64,000 nucleotides of DNA, from the NCBI RefSeq assembly GCF_000276805.1, contig NZ_AKXQ01000021.1, forward strand, positions 21,620 through 85,619, in the 5' to 3' direction. The translations under genes were made by a program, and so were the position numbers. The notes under the pieces were generated by a model that saw only the letters and a program-made list of their open reading frames with translations, had not been told where the DNA came from and made no database searches. Of this stretch, positions 38,075 through 47,709 are shown piece after piece; positions within the stretch are counted from its first letter, which is position 1; each line of letters opens with the position of its first letter. The stretch comes from Moritella dasanensis ArB 0140 (GTDB taxonomy: Bacteria > Pseudomonadota > Gammaproteobacteria > Enterobacterales > Moritellaceae).

Positions 38075-39755
38075 GGAAATCTCTCGACGCAATAATCACA
38101 GGTTTAATTACTTCGGTGCGTACTACAAAATCACCAAAACGTTCATCGGATAAGCCATTAGTTGCCCATTCTGCAATTAATGTATCTAGGATCGCTAAGA
38201 TCTCAGCTTCACCAATATTCTCTCGATACATCTTGTTTAAACGCATGCCGTTATTCTTCGCGCCCAAATACATGTTGTATTTACCAGGCCCTTTACCAAC
38301 AAAGCCAACTTCCGCTAAGAATGGACGACCACAACCGTTTGGACAGCCAGTCATACGCATCACAAAGTGTTCTTCAGGAATACCGTGTTTAGCTAACAAC
38401 ACTTCAACTTTCGTTACCAGTGATGGTAAATAACGTTCTGCTTCCGCCATGGCTAATGCACATGTAGGCAAAGCCACACACGCCATTGAGTTCAAGCGTT
38501 GCTGACTTAATTCATCTGAGTACAAACCATATAAACGTGCAAGACGCTCTATTTGCTCTTTATCTTGTTCAGCCACACCGGCAATAATTAAGTTTTGGTT
38601 TGCTGTCATTCTAAAATCACCTTGATGGATCTTAGCAATTTCAACTAACCCGGTTTTAATCGGATGGGTTTCAGTATCAACAATACGACCATTTTCAATA
38701 AATAGCGTTAAATGCCATTTATTATCAACACCTTTGATCCAACCAAAACGATCACCACGAGTGGTAAACACGATTTCTTTTGGTACGGCAAATTTAATAC
38801 CTGAACGCAATTCAACTTCGCTGCGGAATTTATCGACACCATTATCTTCAAGTGTATATTTCAAACGCGCACGTTTACGATCCGTTCGGCAACCCCAATC
38901 ACGCTGTACTGTTAATACCGCTTTCGCCACTTCAACTGCATCTTCAGGTTTAACAAAACCTAAGTCATCAGCTAACCGTGGGAAGGTATTCACATCACCG
39001 TGTGTTGTGCCCATACCGCCGCCAACCAATACGTTGAAGCCCGCTAATTTACCGTTATCACCCACAGCCACAAAGTTTAAATCATTGGCATGAATATCAA
39101 CATCATTGTGTGGTGGGATCGCAACTGCAATCTTAAATTTACGCGGTAAGTAAGTTGGTCCATACATAGGTTCAACTTCATTACTGGTCACTTTCTCACC
39201 GTCTAACCACAATTCAGCATAAGCATTGGTGTTTGGTAATAAGTCATCACTTAAACGAATTGCCCACGCATAAGCTTCTTGGTGTAACGCAGATTCAACC
39301 GGATTAGGCGTACACATCACATTACGGTTCACATCACCACAGGCAGCAATCGAATCGAGGTTAACCGAGCCTAATGCTTGAATAAGTGGTTTCACTTGCG
39401 GCTTTAAAATACCGTGATACTGAAACGTTTGGCGCGTCGTTAAACGGATGCTGCCATAAATAGTTAAATCACTGGCAATGCGATCTATCTCTAACCATTG
39501 CTGCGGCGTACAAATACCACCGGGAACACGTGCTCGTAGCATAAAACTATGGCGAGGTTCTAATTTTTGTTTCTGACGCTCGGCACGAATATCACGATCA
39601 TCTTGCTGATAGAAACCATGGAATTTAGTTAATTGCATATCATCATCTGACAGTCCGCCAGTGATTTGATCTGCAAGACCTTCAGCAATCGTACCGCGTA
39701 ATAGATTACTTTCCGTTTTAATGCGTTCGTTAACCGCTAATTTTATATCGCTCAT
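38067..39755 (-). CDS. cysI: Sulfite reductase hemoprotein (beta) subunit
   Basis: 562-residue siroheme and [4Fe-4S] subunit that reduces sulfite to sulfide with six electrons. Cluster ligands are seen in [16 protein letters not shown] and in [12 protein letters not shown]; the repeated sulfite/nitrite reductase ferredoxin-like domains are present. The start overlaps the cysJ stop (TGATG type). Length is close to E. coli CysI (570). Siroheme synthase is not in this window. Confidence 0.96.
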   Translation of the reverse strand: MSDIKLAVNERIKTESNLLRGTIAEGLADQITGGLSDDDMQLTKFHGFYQQDDRDIRAERQKQKLEPRHSFMLRARVPGGICTPQQWLEIDRIASDLTIYGSIRLTTRQTFQYHGILKPQVKPLIQALGSVNLDSIAACGDVNRNVMCTPNPVESALHQEAYAWAIRLSDDLLPNTNAYAELWLDGEKVTSNEVEPMYGPTYLPRKFKIAVAIPPHNDVDIHANDLNFVAVGDNGKLAGFNVLVGGGMGTTHGDVNTFPRLADDLGFVKPEDAVEVAKAVLTVQRDWGCRTDRKRARLKYTLEDNGVDKFRSEVELRSGIKFAVPKEIVFTTRGDRFGWIKGVDNKWHLTLFIENGRIVDTETHPIKTGLVEIAKIHQGDFRMTANQNLIIAGVAEQDKEQIERLARLYGLYSDELSQQRLNSMACVALPTCALAMAEAERYLPSLVTKVEVLLAKHGIPEEHFVMRMTGCPNGCGRPFLAEVGFVGKGPGKYNMYLGAKNNGMRLNKMYRENIGEAEILAILDTLIAEWATNGLSDERFGDFVVRTEVIKPVIIASRDFHG

Positions 39756-41551
39756 CAGTAAACATCCCTCTGATAACGTTTATTTCGACGTAGTTCAGCA
39801 ACATACTCTTCTGCTTCATTACGCGCTAATTTACCTTGTTCGGCTACAATCTCGATCAATGCTTCATTGACATCTTTCGCCATTCTATCGCCGTCGCCAC
39901 AAACATAAACGTGTGCACCTTGTTCTAACCAGGCATACAGCTCAGCCGCGTTTTCACGTAAACGATCTTGCACATAAATCTTTTCAGCCTGGTCGCGAGA
40001 GAAGGCAACATCCATCTTCGTTAATAGACCCGATTTTAAATAATCCTGCCATTCGGTTTGATACAAGAAGTCATCAGTAAAATGTTGGTTACCAAAGAAT
40101 AACCAGTTATTACCTGTCGCTTCACGTACATCACGTTCTTGTACAAATGCTCGGAACGGCGCAATACCCGTACCAGGACCAACCATGATCACCGGGGTAT
40201 TATCGTTACTTGGTAGACGGAAGTTATCATTGTGCTCAACAAATACTTCAATCTCAGCACCTTCTTCAAGACGCTGCAGAAAGCCTGATGCACCGCCAAT
40301 ACGTTGCTCACCACTTTGCTGATAATCAACCACAGCAACAGTTAAATGAACTTCACCTTCAGCCTCATTCGGGCTTGAAGCGATTGAATAAAGACGTGGT
40401 GTTAACTTGCGTAATCCACTTAACAGCTGTTGTGCCGTTAATTTCGCTTTCTTCTCGTCAATCACATCTAAGATTTGACGACCATAACAATAATTACGTA
40501 ATGCCGTTTTATCATCGAGTAATTTAGCTAATTTTTTCGAACCTGATAATTCAGCATAAGCTTGAACAAAACTTGGGTAACTCTGCGTTAATTCGAAACG
40601 ATTAATCAACGCATCACGTAAACTTTGCGTTTCATTTGCTACCGTAACGGTTTCTGCACCATCTAATTCTAATTGATCTAAAATCGCATCAACAAGCACA
40701 GGATCATTCTTAAACCAGATCCCTAACGCATCACCAGCTTGATAACTAATACCAGCATCTTCTAGGGCAATCTCTACATGGCGAATATCTTTATCTGAAA
40801 AACGACCAGTGATTTTTTGGTTAATTAATAATTCGGTTTTAAACGGCTTCTTTTTCGAATAAGTATTAGCTACATGCGTCGACGCAACAGCCGTACTTGG
40901 CGCCTCAGTCGTTGTGGCGTCTTTAAGTGTGGCTTTAACCGCTGCCAGTGCAAGTTCGCTCCACGTTGCCACTGCATCATCATAGTCAACGTCACAGTCA
41001 GCACGCGCGACAATCGCTTCAGCGCCTAGTGCCGCTAAACGTTCATCAAACTCCAACCCTGTTTGACAGTAGAATTCATAGCTTGAATCACCTAATGCAC
41101 AAACACTGTATTTCAGCGTGGGTACTTTAGGGGCCTTTTTAGACGCTAAGAATTCATGGAAGGTAACAGCATCATCTGGCGCTTCGCCTTCACCATTGGT
41201 ACTCGCAACAATCAGTAAGTGCGATTCTGTTTTCAATTCTTTAGCTTTATAATCAGCCATGCTCACAAGTCGGGCTGCAATGCCTTGTGCTTGGGCTTGC
41301 TCGAAAAGCTCTGTTGCAACACCTTTGGCATTACCGGTTTGTGAACCAAATAAAATAGTCACACGTTGAGCAGGTTGAGATACCGCGCCTTGCGCCTGTA
41401 CTTGACCTCCAGATGCTTGGCTTATCCCTGCCAAATATCCACTTACCCACGCGGTTTGCGTTGGTGACAAATCGTTAAGTGCCAATTGCAATGTTGATAA
41501 CTGCGGCTCACTCAACGGACTCGTCAATGATGATAGTTCCTTTAATAGCAT
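39755..41551 (-). CDS. cysJ: Sulfite reductase flavoprotein (alpha) subunit
   Basis: 598-residue NADPH flavoprotein feeding electrons to CysI. An N-terminal flavodoxin domain with FMN loops ([24 protein letters not shown]) is followed by a FAD and NADPH ferredoxin-reductase domain ([28 protein letters not shown]) and the terminal [10 protein letters not shown]. The start at 41551 ([13 protein letters not shown]) gives the family length (599 in E. coli); a further in-frame codon 60 bases upstream adds a sequence not seen in relatives. First gene of cysJIH; the promoter region is shared with the divergent crotonase gene. Confidence 0.95.
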   Translation of the reverse strand: MLLKELSSLTSPLSEPQLSTLQLALNDLSPTQTAWVSGYLAGISQASGGQVQAQGAVSQPAQRVTILFGSQTGNAKGVATELFEQAQAQGIAARLVSMADYKAKELKTESHLLIVASTNGEGEAPDDAVTFHEFLASKKAPKVPTLKYSVCALGDSSYEFYCQTGLEFDERLAALGAEAIVARADCDVDYDDAVATWSELALAAVKATLKDATTTEAPSTAVASTHVANTYSKKKPFKTELLINQKITGRFSDKDIRHVEIALEDAGISYQAGDALGIWFKNDPVLVDAILDQLELDGAETVTVANETQSLRDALINRFELTQSYPSFVQAYAELSGSKKLAKLLDDKTALRNYCYGRQILDVIDEKKAKLTAQQLLSGLRKLTPRLYSIASSPNEAEGEVHLTVAVVDYQQSGEQRIGGASGFLQRLEEGAEIEVFVEHNDNFRLPSNDNTPVIMVGPGTGIAPFRAFVQERDVREATGNNWLFFGNQHFTDDFLYQTEWQDYLKSGLLTKMDVAFSRDQAEKIYVQDRLRENAAELYAWLEQGAHVYVCGDGDRMAKDVNEALIEIVAEQGKLARNEAEEYVAELRRNKRYQRDVY

Positions 41552-41794
41552 ATTACGGCTTCCACTGTGCTGAATTAATTCCAGATTAACGACTGTTAAG
41601 GATAACCACAAAGAATAAATAATGATTTTTTATTCCATTTAGTTATATAGGGGTAAGTTGGCTTATGGATATATAGCAAATAAACCACAAGCAGCTTTAA
41701 CAAAATAACAACCAAATACTAACATTGTCAGTATAATTCAAGTGCTTTACATGGCAAAATAGTGCTCTCAAAACCCCATTATCAGGATGACAAA

Positions 41795-42568
41795 ATGGCG
41801 ACTTATTTACTCTCAGAATTGAATGCACAAGGCGTACTGACACTAACCCTCAATCGCTTAGATAAACTTAATGCATTTAACGGCGCATTTTATACCGAGT
41901 TAGCGGAAGCTTTTCGTCAAGCTGATGAAAACCCAGAGGTACGTGTCGTGATATTGCGCGGGTCAGAGACTTGTTTCTGTGCGGGTAATGACATGGCTGA
42001 CTTCATGAATGGTATGGACTTCTCTAAAGACCAACCGCTAGTACAGTATATGTTGGCATTACTACACTTTTCTAAGCCTGTCATCGCTGCTGCTGCAGGT
42101 CCTGCGGTCGGTATTGGTACTACGATGCTAATGCATTGTGATTTAGTCTACCTTGCCGATAACACAGTTCTGCGTTTACCTTTTACCGACCTTGCAGCTG
42201 TACCAGAATATGCAGCTAGCTTGATATTACCGCGTATGGCGGGCCATCAACGCGCTGCCGAACTGATGCTACTCGCAGATAAGTTTGATGCTCAAACCGC
42301 ATTGGAAATTGGTCTGGCGAATAAGGTGCTGCCAGCAAATGAATTATTTGCGATGGCAGAAAAAAGTGCATTGAAATTAGCGGCGAAAGCACCAGCATCA
42401 TTGCGTAATACCAAAAAATTAATGAAAGCTGAATTGATTAGTCAAATCGAGAAAGTTGTCCACGTAGAGCTTGAATACTTTTCCGCAGCGCTTGAAAGCG
42501 AAGAATCTAAAGAAGCGGTATCGGCTTTTATGCAAAAACGTAAGCCAGACTTTTCACGATTTAATTAA
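41795..42568 (+). CDS. Enoyl-CoA hydratase/isomerase family protein
   Basis: 257-residue crotonase-fold enzyme. The CoA and oxyanion-hole motifs are CFCAGNDMADFM and AAAGPAVGIGTTMLMHCD. A Glu in LAAVPEYAASL lies where delta3-delta2 enoyl-CoA isomerases (ECI2-like) place their base, and the second Glu expected in hydratases is not evident. An isomerase role is therefore my inference, and the exact substrate is unknown. AGGA lies 7 bases before the ATG at 41795; an in-frame codon at 41762 is less likely. Divergent from cysJ. Confidence 0.8.
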   Translation: MATYLLSELNAQGVLTLTLNRLDKLNAFNGAFYTELAEAFRQADENPEVRVVILRGSETCFCAGNDMADFMNGMDFSKDQPLVQYMLALLHFSKPVIAAAAGPAVGIGTTMLMHCDLVYLADNTVLRLPFTDLAAVPEYAASLILPRMAGHQRAAELMLLADKFDAQTALEIGLANKVLPANELFAMAEKSALKLAAKAPASLRNTKKLMKAELISQIEKVVHVELEYFSAALESEESKEAVSAFMQKRKPDFSRFN

Positions 42569-42646
42569 TCCTATTCCATATACCCACTTGTAGCTATTAA
42601 ATATGAGTTTACTGCAAACTATCTGACAAAATTATTGATATGACGC

Positions 42647-42688
42647 AAAGTAGCACAGAAAATAACGCTTTGTTTTCTGTTCTACTTT
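42647..42688 (+). terminator. Weak terminator after the crotonase gene
   Basis: 16-bp stem with one mismatch (AAAGTAGCACAGAAAA with its complement), 10-base loop, and only TTTA after it. Confidence 0.35.
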
Positions 42689-42724
42689 ACCTATCAAAGC
42701 GGTCAGCGCATAATTAAGCCTTAT

Positions 42725-42786
42725 ACATGCTGATATCCGAATAGCGGCGTAACCCCCTATTAGCGAGGAACGACGCAATAGCATGT
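42725..42786. other. Folded element upstream of the DUF3802-like gene
   Basis: Nested pairing: an outer perfect 7-bp stem (ACATGCT with AGCATGT) encloses an inner 7-bp stem with one mismatch (GCGGCGT with ACGACGC) and a C-rich/G-rich apical region. It ends 29 bases before the start codon of the next gene. It is richer in GC than the flanks. Confidence 0.45.
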
Positions 42787-42815
42787 GATGTTTATATTTG
42801 AAGCGGTAAATAATA

Positions 42816-43166
42816 ATGATAACAAACAGTGATGGCTATATTCAGCTAATCCACTTTTTAGCGGATAACTTAGCTATTTTTGAAAACCATAATCAGCAGG
42901 CTGCGTCTACGACAGACACGATTGGCGATATTTTTTCTGAACATATTGCCAATAATACAATGATGGTTTGCAATCAGCATCAACAGCTTACTGAAAAACA
43001 CCGTTTTATTGTTATCCGTGAAATAGACGCAATTGTCGGTGATTTAGAAGAAGTATTATCAAGTGCTTGGGATATCTCACCGAGTCATGAGCAAATGGAA
43101 TTTATCGAAGAATTCGTTGGCTTAATGAAGAATTTATTTGATAGTGAATTATCTAAATTAGTATAA
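42816..43166 (+). CDS. DUF3802-like small acidic protein
   Basis: 116-residue acidic, all-helical-looking protein. The N-terminus SDGYIQLIHFLADNLAIF and C-terminus EFVGLMKNLFDSEL resemble what I remember of the DUF3802 family found in Vibrionaceae and relatives; function unknown. No membrane segment or metal motif is seen. It is a single-gene unit ending at a strong bidirectional terminator, with a folded element upstream. Confidence 0.72.
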   Translation: MITNSDGYIQLIHFLADNLAIFENHNQQAASTTDTIGDIFSEHIANNTMMVCNQHQQLTEKHRFIVIREIDAIVGDLEEVLSSAWDISPSHEQMEFIEEFVGLMKNLFDSELSKLV

Positions 43167-43198
43167 GCGTTTGATTAATATAATTAATTAAACAAAAT

Positions 43199-43234
43199 AA
43201 AAAGCCAGCTCACATGACATGAGCTGGCTTTTTT
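43199..43234. terminator. Bidirectional terminator between the DUF3802-like gene and ilvH
   Basis: GCCAGCTCA stem with a 7-base loop, A tract before and six T after; serves both convergent units. Confidence 0.88.
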
Positions 43235-43252
43235 ATGCGGATAAAAGCGAGG

Positions 43253-43747
43253 TTATGCTTTTAAACAGCGTTCTCCACGAGCGATACCACAAACACCACT
43301 TCGAACAACTTCTACAATCTCAGTGCTCGATGCTAACGTTTGGATAAAGGCATCAAGCTTATCGCTATCACCTGCAAGTTGTACTGTATACAAAGAATCA
43401 GTGATATCAACGATTTGACCACGAAAAATATCCGATGTACGTTTCACTTCTGCACGCACAAAACCAGATGCTTTTACTTTAATCAATAATAGCTCACGTT
43501 CAATATGCGGACCTTCAGTAAGATCACTCACCTTTAACACATCAATCAGCTTGTTCAATTGCTTCATGATCTGTTCGACAACCGCGCGGTCACCGTTTGT
43601 TACCAAGGTTAAACGCGACAGCGTTTCATCATCAGTCGTCGATACAGTCAAAGACTCAATGTTATAACCACGTTGTGAAAATAAACCGACGATACGTGAC
43701 AATGCACCTGATTCATTTTCTGTTAATACTGAAATTATACGTCTCAT
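43253..43747 (-). CDS. ilvH: Acetolactate synthase III small (regulatory) subunit
   Basis: 164-residue regulatory subunit with an N-terminal ACT domain ([35 protein letters not shown]) that confers valine feedback inhibition, and a C-terminal domain. The Gly, Asn and related residues that bind valine in E. coli IlvH are in the same context. The ATG overlaps the ilvI stop (ATGA), giving coupled 1:1 synthesis. Confidence 0.96.
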   Translation of the reverse strand: MRRIISVLTENESGALSRIVGLFSQRGYNIESLTVSTTDDETLSRLTLVTNGDRAVVEQIMKQLNKLIDVLKVSDLTEGPHIERELLLIKVKASGFVRAEVKRTSDIFRGQIVDITDSLYTVQLAGDSDKLDAFIQTLASSTEIVEVVRSGVCGIARGERCLKA

Positions 43748-45471
43748 GAGGTGGTTTTCTCCGTCTTACTTAGGTACATATCATCCATTGCGCCATATTT
43801 GATTTGCATCGGATATACATGTTCTTCAGGATCAATAATGATATCCATGAATACAACACGATTTTTATTTTCTTCCGAGAAACATTCAGCAAAAGCTTTA
43901 TCAAGCTCTTCAGGTTTACTCACCTGAATACCAACGTGATGATAAGCTTCAGCCAATTTAACAAAATCAGGCATAGACTCCATATAAGAATGAGAATGAC
44001 GGCCATCATAGAACATTTTCTGCCACTGCTTAACCATGCCTAACGCACCGTTATTCAGGGTAATAATCTTAACTGCGATACCATACTGCAGACAAGTTGA
44101 TAGTTCTTGAATATTCATTTGAATAGAACCATCACCAGAAATACAACATACTACTTTTTCTGGATTGGCGATTTTAGCGCCCATTGCTGCAGGGAAACCA
44201 AAGCCCATCGTGCCAAGACCACCGGAGTTGATCCATTGGCGTGGTTTATCGTACGGGTAATACAAGGCACCAAACATTTGATGCTGGCCTACATCCGACG
44301 CAATAATCGCTTTACCGTCAGTGTGCTTGTACAGAGCTTCAATTGCAGCTTGTGGTTTAATCGATGTACCCGTTTCATAGCTAAGGCATTTTTTGGTACG
44401 CCAGCTATCAATTTGTTTCCACCAAGCCGCACGTTCTTCTTCATTCGCAGTCACATCTAACTCTTGAACAATCTCAAGCATCTGCTCAACAACCACTTCG
44501 ATAGAACCAACAATGGGAATATCAGCGTGTACAGTTTTAGAGATTGATGTTGGATCGATATCAACATGAATAATTTTTGCGTCTGGACAGAATTTATCAA
44601 TTGCATTAGTCACACGATCATCAAAACGTGCGCCTAAACAAATGATAAGATCTGAATTATGCATGGTTTTATTCGCTTCAAACGTACCATGCATACCTAA
44701 CATACCGATATTCTGAGGATGCGTACCAGGGAAGATACCCAGCCCCATCAAGGTATTCGTTACCGGTAGATTTAACTGTTCTGCAAATTTCAATACTTGT
44801 GCTTCAGCGTTCGCAATTACAGCACCGCCACCAACATAAAGTACCGGTTGTTTAGCCGTTGCGATTGCTTTAACAGCTTTGCGTACTTGACCTTTATGAC
44901 CCGATTTAACTGGGTTATATGAACGCATAGATACGTTCTCAGGGTATTTGTACGGAAATTTAGCTAACGGGTTTTGCGTATCTTTTGGTAAATCAATTAC
45001 CACAGGTCCAGGACGACCTGTTGACGCGATATAAAACGCTTTTTTGATAGCTTCTGGGATTTCAGAAGCTGTTTTACATAAAAAACTGTGTTTTACGATA
45101 GGGCGAGATACACCCATCATGTCCGTTTCCTGAAATGCATCGTTACCGATCATTGAGGTTGGAACCTGACCAGATAAGACAACCAGCGGAATTGAATCCA
45201 TATACGCTGTCGCAATACCCGTAATACAGTTTGTAGCACCAGGTCCTGATGTAACTAAGACTGTACCAACTTTCCCTGTTGAACGTGCATAACCATCTGC
45301 AGCATGTACTGCAGCTTGCTCATGACGCACTAAAAAATGTTCAATTTGACTTGATTCGAATAACGCATCATAAATATCAAGAACAGAGCCACCAGGATAA
45401 CCGAAGATATGCTCGATACCTTCATCTTCCAGCGAGCGGATTACCATTTCGGCACCAGACAACATTTCCAT
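43744..45471 (-). CDS. ilvI: Acetolactate synthase III large (catalytic) subunit
   Basis: 575-residue thiamine-diphosphate enzyme condensing pyruvate with pyruvate or 2-ketobutyrate for valine, leucine and isoleucine synthesis. It starts [18 protein letters not shown] as in E. coli IlvI. The catalytic Glu is in VRHEQAAVH, and the ThDP motif [12 protein letters not shown] is present. The start at 45471 has GGGAGGG upstream and matches the family; a further in-frame codon at 45492 is rejected. In E. coli ilvIH is Lrp-activated; this upstream region is AT-rich and contains an inverted repeat (45523-45542). Confidence 0.96.
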   Translation of the reverse strand: MEMLSGAEMVIRSLEDEGIEHIFGYPGGSVLDIYDALFESSQIEHFLVRHEQAAVHAADGYARSTGKVGTVLVTSGPGATNCITGIATAYMDSIPLVVLSGQVPTSMIGNDAFQETDMMGVSRPIVKHSFLCKTASEIPEAIKKAFYIASTGRPGPVVIDLPKDTQNPLAKFPYKYPENVSMRSYNPVKSGHKGQVRKAVKAIATAKQPVLYVGGGAVIANAEAQVLKFAEQLNLPVTNTLMGLGIFPGTHPQNIGMLGMHGTFEANKTMHNSDLIICLGARFDDRVTNAIDKFCPDAKIIHVDIDPTSISKTVHADIPIVGSIEVVVEQMLEIVQELDVTANEEERAAWWKQIDSWRTKKCLSYETGTSIKPQAAIEALYKHTDGKAIIASDVGQHQMFGALYYPYDKPRQWINSGGLGTMGFGFPAAMGAKIANPEKVVCCISGDGSIQMNIQELSTCLQYGIAVKIITLNNGALGMVKQWQKMFYDGRHSHSYMESMPDFVKLAEAYHHVGIQVSKPEELDKAFAECFSEENKNRVVFMDIIIDPEEHVYPMQIKYGAMDDMYLSKTEKTTS

Positions 45472-45839
45472 AAGCAGGCCCTCCCGGCCCATTTCCTAAT
45501 TCTAGTTTGACAACTGTCCACATTGTAACAAATAAGTTACAAGTTTAAACTTCCCATTGAATTAGATTTAACTTTATTTAATTGGTTTATTTATTAAAAT
45601 TAACAAAATAAAATCATCTTTAAAAGCAATATAAGAAATTAAATATCAAAAAAATTCATCATAATCACTTATAACGATATATTTCGGTCTAAAACATGAG
45701 AGTAACGAAGAAGGTTATACTGGCAACAGATTGATTTAAAATGAAAAAGATTAAATTGTAGAATTTAATCCGTATAATGACGCACTCTTATTTCAAAATA
45801 TTTAATTTAACGAATTACTAAATCACCAAAAATATTTGG
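45472..45839. other. Intergenic region between ilvI and the GGDEF-EAL gene
   Basis: 368 very AT-rich bases with no gene on either strand. It holds the ilvI promoter (minus strand). The inverted repeat TTGTAAC-N6-GTTACAA at 45523-45542 overlaps a TACAAT box. A well-formed TATAAT on the plus strand at 45773 has no plus-strand gene after it. Confidence 0.6.
45523..45542 (-). promoter_or_regulatory. Inverted repeat in the ilvI leader, possible operator
   Basis: Perfect 7-bp arms (TTGTAAC / GTTACAA) with a 6-base spacer, about 52 bases upstream of the ilvI start codon. A minus-strand TACAAT hexamer lies inside one arm, so a bound protein would overlap the -10 region. The regulator is unknown. Confidence 0.4.
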
Positions 45840-47486
45840 CTATGCAGAGGGGCGTTCTTTGGTTTCCACTAGCGTATTTTCCTTTCGACTTGCTAACCAC
45901 ATATTTAACGTGGGTAAAGACATCGGTTTTGCATACCAGTAACCTTGCACTTTAGAGCAGCCTTGTTTTAGTAAGAATTCGGCTTGCGCTGGGTCCTCAA
46001 TACCTTCACCTAATAACTCTAATTTTAAAGCCTCTCCCATCGCACAAATACCTCGCACAATTTTTTGACTGCGTTCCGACTCCAGCACACCTTCAATAAA
46101 GCTACGATCTAACTTAATACCATAGAATTGAAATTTATGCAGATAACTAAATGAAGAGTAACCAGTACCAAAATCATCAATCCATAATTTGATGCCTAAG
46201 TTATTTAATTCACGTAGTACCCGTAAATTATCACCATCTGCATTCATTAATGTGGTTTCAGTTATCTCAAAATGGATCTGGGTAGGCGATAGTGAATAAC
46301 ACGCTAAAATACTTCTGACATTTTGTACAAAGGCATGATCAGCAAGTTGTTGTGGTGCAATATTGATGGCAATAAAATACTCAGGATTGTTGATCTGTAA
46401 TAATGATAAATCACTGCATACCTGTTTAATGATCCATTGACCAATAGGGACGATAAGGCCCGTTTGCTCTGCTACCGGAATAAAATCATCGGGGGGGACT
46501 AAACCACGAACAGGGTGATTCCAACGAATTAACGCTTCAAAGCCTAACTCTTTTTCTGTTGATATATCAATAACTGGTTGGTAATAGACTTCAAATTCAC
46601 CATTGATAATTGCCTGATTAATCTCTTGCTCTAAATGAACACGATATTCCAATTCTCGCATGTACTCAGGTTTAAAAAAAGCGACACCATGTTTGCCAGA
46701 CTCTTTGACTTTATACATTGCCATATCCGCTTTTTTCAATAATGAGTCGCTACACATGCCATGTTCAGGACTAATACTAACGCCAATACTGACACCGACA
46801 GAGATACGCTCACCAGACAATTCAATTTTACGACGGATATTTTTAAGCAGTTGGTTTAAAATAGGTGCGATATCATCTGCATCTGATATGCCCATGATTA
46901 AAATCGCGAATTCATCGCCACCAATACGAAAAATATCAGTTTTATACAGGCGCGGTTGAAGAGAGTATTCTAACGACAGTTTAATCCGTTGCGCAATGAT
47001 GGCGATCACTTGGTCTCCAACATTATGGCCCAAGGTATCATTAATATTTTTAAGGTCGTCGAGATCCAAAATACATAAAGCAGTATTTCCTTTCCCTTGC
47101 GCCATTCGGGCATCAAGTACTTCTAAAAACTTGAATCGATTAGCTAATCCAGTGCAGTTATCTAAATATACCGATAAATCTAACTCGACGAGTCGCCCTT
47201 GTAAACGAGATAATTCCAAATTAGCTTTTCGCAGAGACTGCCTGTAGTTACTTGCTTTATAGATACAGATAACACTAATAGTGCTGACAACTATAGCCAT
47301 AATGACAGAACTAGGCGTTAGCATTATTGTATGGCGTAGGTCCAATAATAACAACCAGATTGAATCACTTGAATATGCTAAAAAGTAGACAGCAAAAAAC
47401 AGCATAAATGAGCCAGCAACAGCCATTAAGGCAAGCATTATTTTACGCCTTTGACCTGAATATTTTCCGGTATTGAACTTGTCCAT
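45840..47486 (-). CDS. Membrane diguanylate cyclase/phosphodiesterase (GGDEF-EAL)
   Basis: 548-residue cyclic di-GMP enzyme. Two N-terminal membrane helices (about residues 15-37 and 58-77) enclose a short periplasmic loop; a GGDEF domain (FRIGGDEFAI, intact) and an EAL domain follow. The EAL domain has EALIRW, the Asn in INIAPQQL, EITET, IDDFGTGYSS, KLDRSF and GEGIED, so catalytic and metal residues look complete. The RxxD inhibitory site five residues before GGDEF is absent (YKTD instead). Both activities are possible from sequence; which dominates cannot be read. No sensory PAS or GAF domain. Confidence 0.9.
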   Translation of the reverse strand: MDKFNTGKYSGQRRKIMLALMAVAGSFMLFFAVYFLAYSSDSIWLLLLDLRHTIMLTPSSVIMAIVVSTISVICIYKASNYRQSLRKANLELSRLQGRLVELDLSVYLDNCTGLANRFKFLEVLDARMAQGKGNTALCILDLDDLKNINDTLGHNVGDQVIAIIAQRIKLSLEYSLQPRLYKTDIFRIGGDEFAILIMGISDADDIAPILNQLLKNIRRKIELSGERISVGVSIGVSISPEHGMCSDSLLKKADMAMYKVKESGKHGVAFFKPEYMRELEYRVHLEQEINQAIINGEFEVYYQPVIDISTEKELGFEALIRWNHPVRGLVPPDDFIPVAEQTGLIVPIGQWIIKQVCSDLSLLQINNPEYFIAINIAPQQLADHAFVQNVRSILACYSLSPTQIHFEITETTLMNADGDNLRVLRELNNLGIKLWIDDFGTGYSSFSYLHKFQFYGIKLDRSFIEGVLESERSQKIVRGICAMGEALKLELLGEGIEDPAQAEFLLKQGCSKVQGYWYAKPMSLPTLNMWLASRKENTLVETKERPSA

Positions 47487-47649
47487 AATTAGCACTATCC
47501 ATTGTTACCAATCTGTTTATCCATATTAAATTAAGGTTAGTTCAGATAGATCACAATGGCGTGAATATTTACGAGGCTCAGGAATAAATAGCAGAAAGTG
47601 CTAGGGCAATAAAAGATCACTCAGTAATAAGTGTGATCCAGAAATGATA

Positions 47650-47687
47650 ATCCCGTTGCCAGTCACTTTTAAAATGCACAACGGGAT
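47650..47687 (-). terminator. Possible terminator after the acyl-CoA synthetase gene
   Basis: ATCCCGTT / AACGGGAT arms with a 22-base loop, 22 bases after the stop. No clean T tract on the minus strand. Confidence 0.33.
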
Positions 47688-47709
47688 AAAGTATGCTAGA
47701 TGGAAAAAC

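Noticed and set aside
43804..44460. Two plus-strand open frames opposite ilvI
   Set aside because: Antisense shadows of a highly conserved gene with no expression signals.
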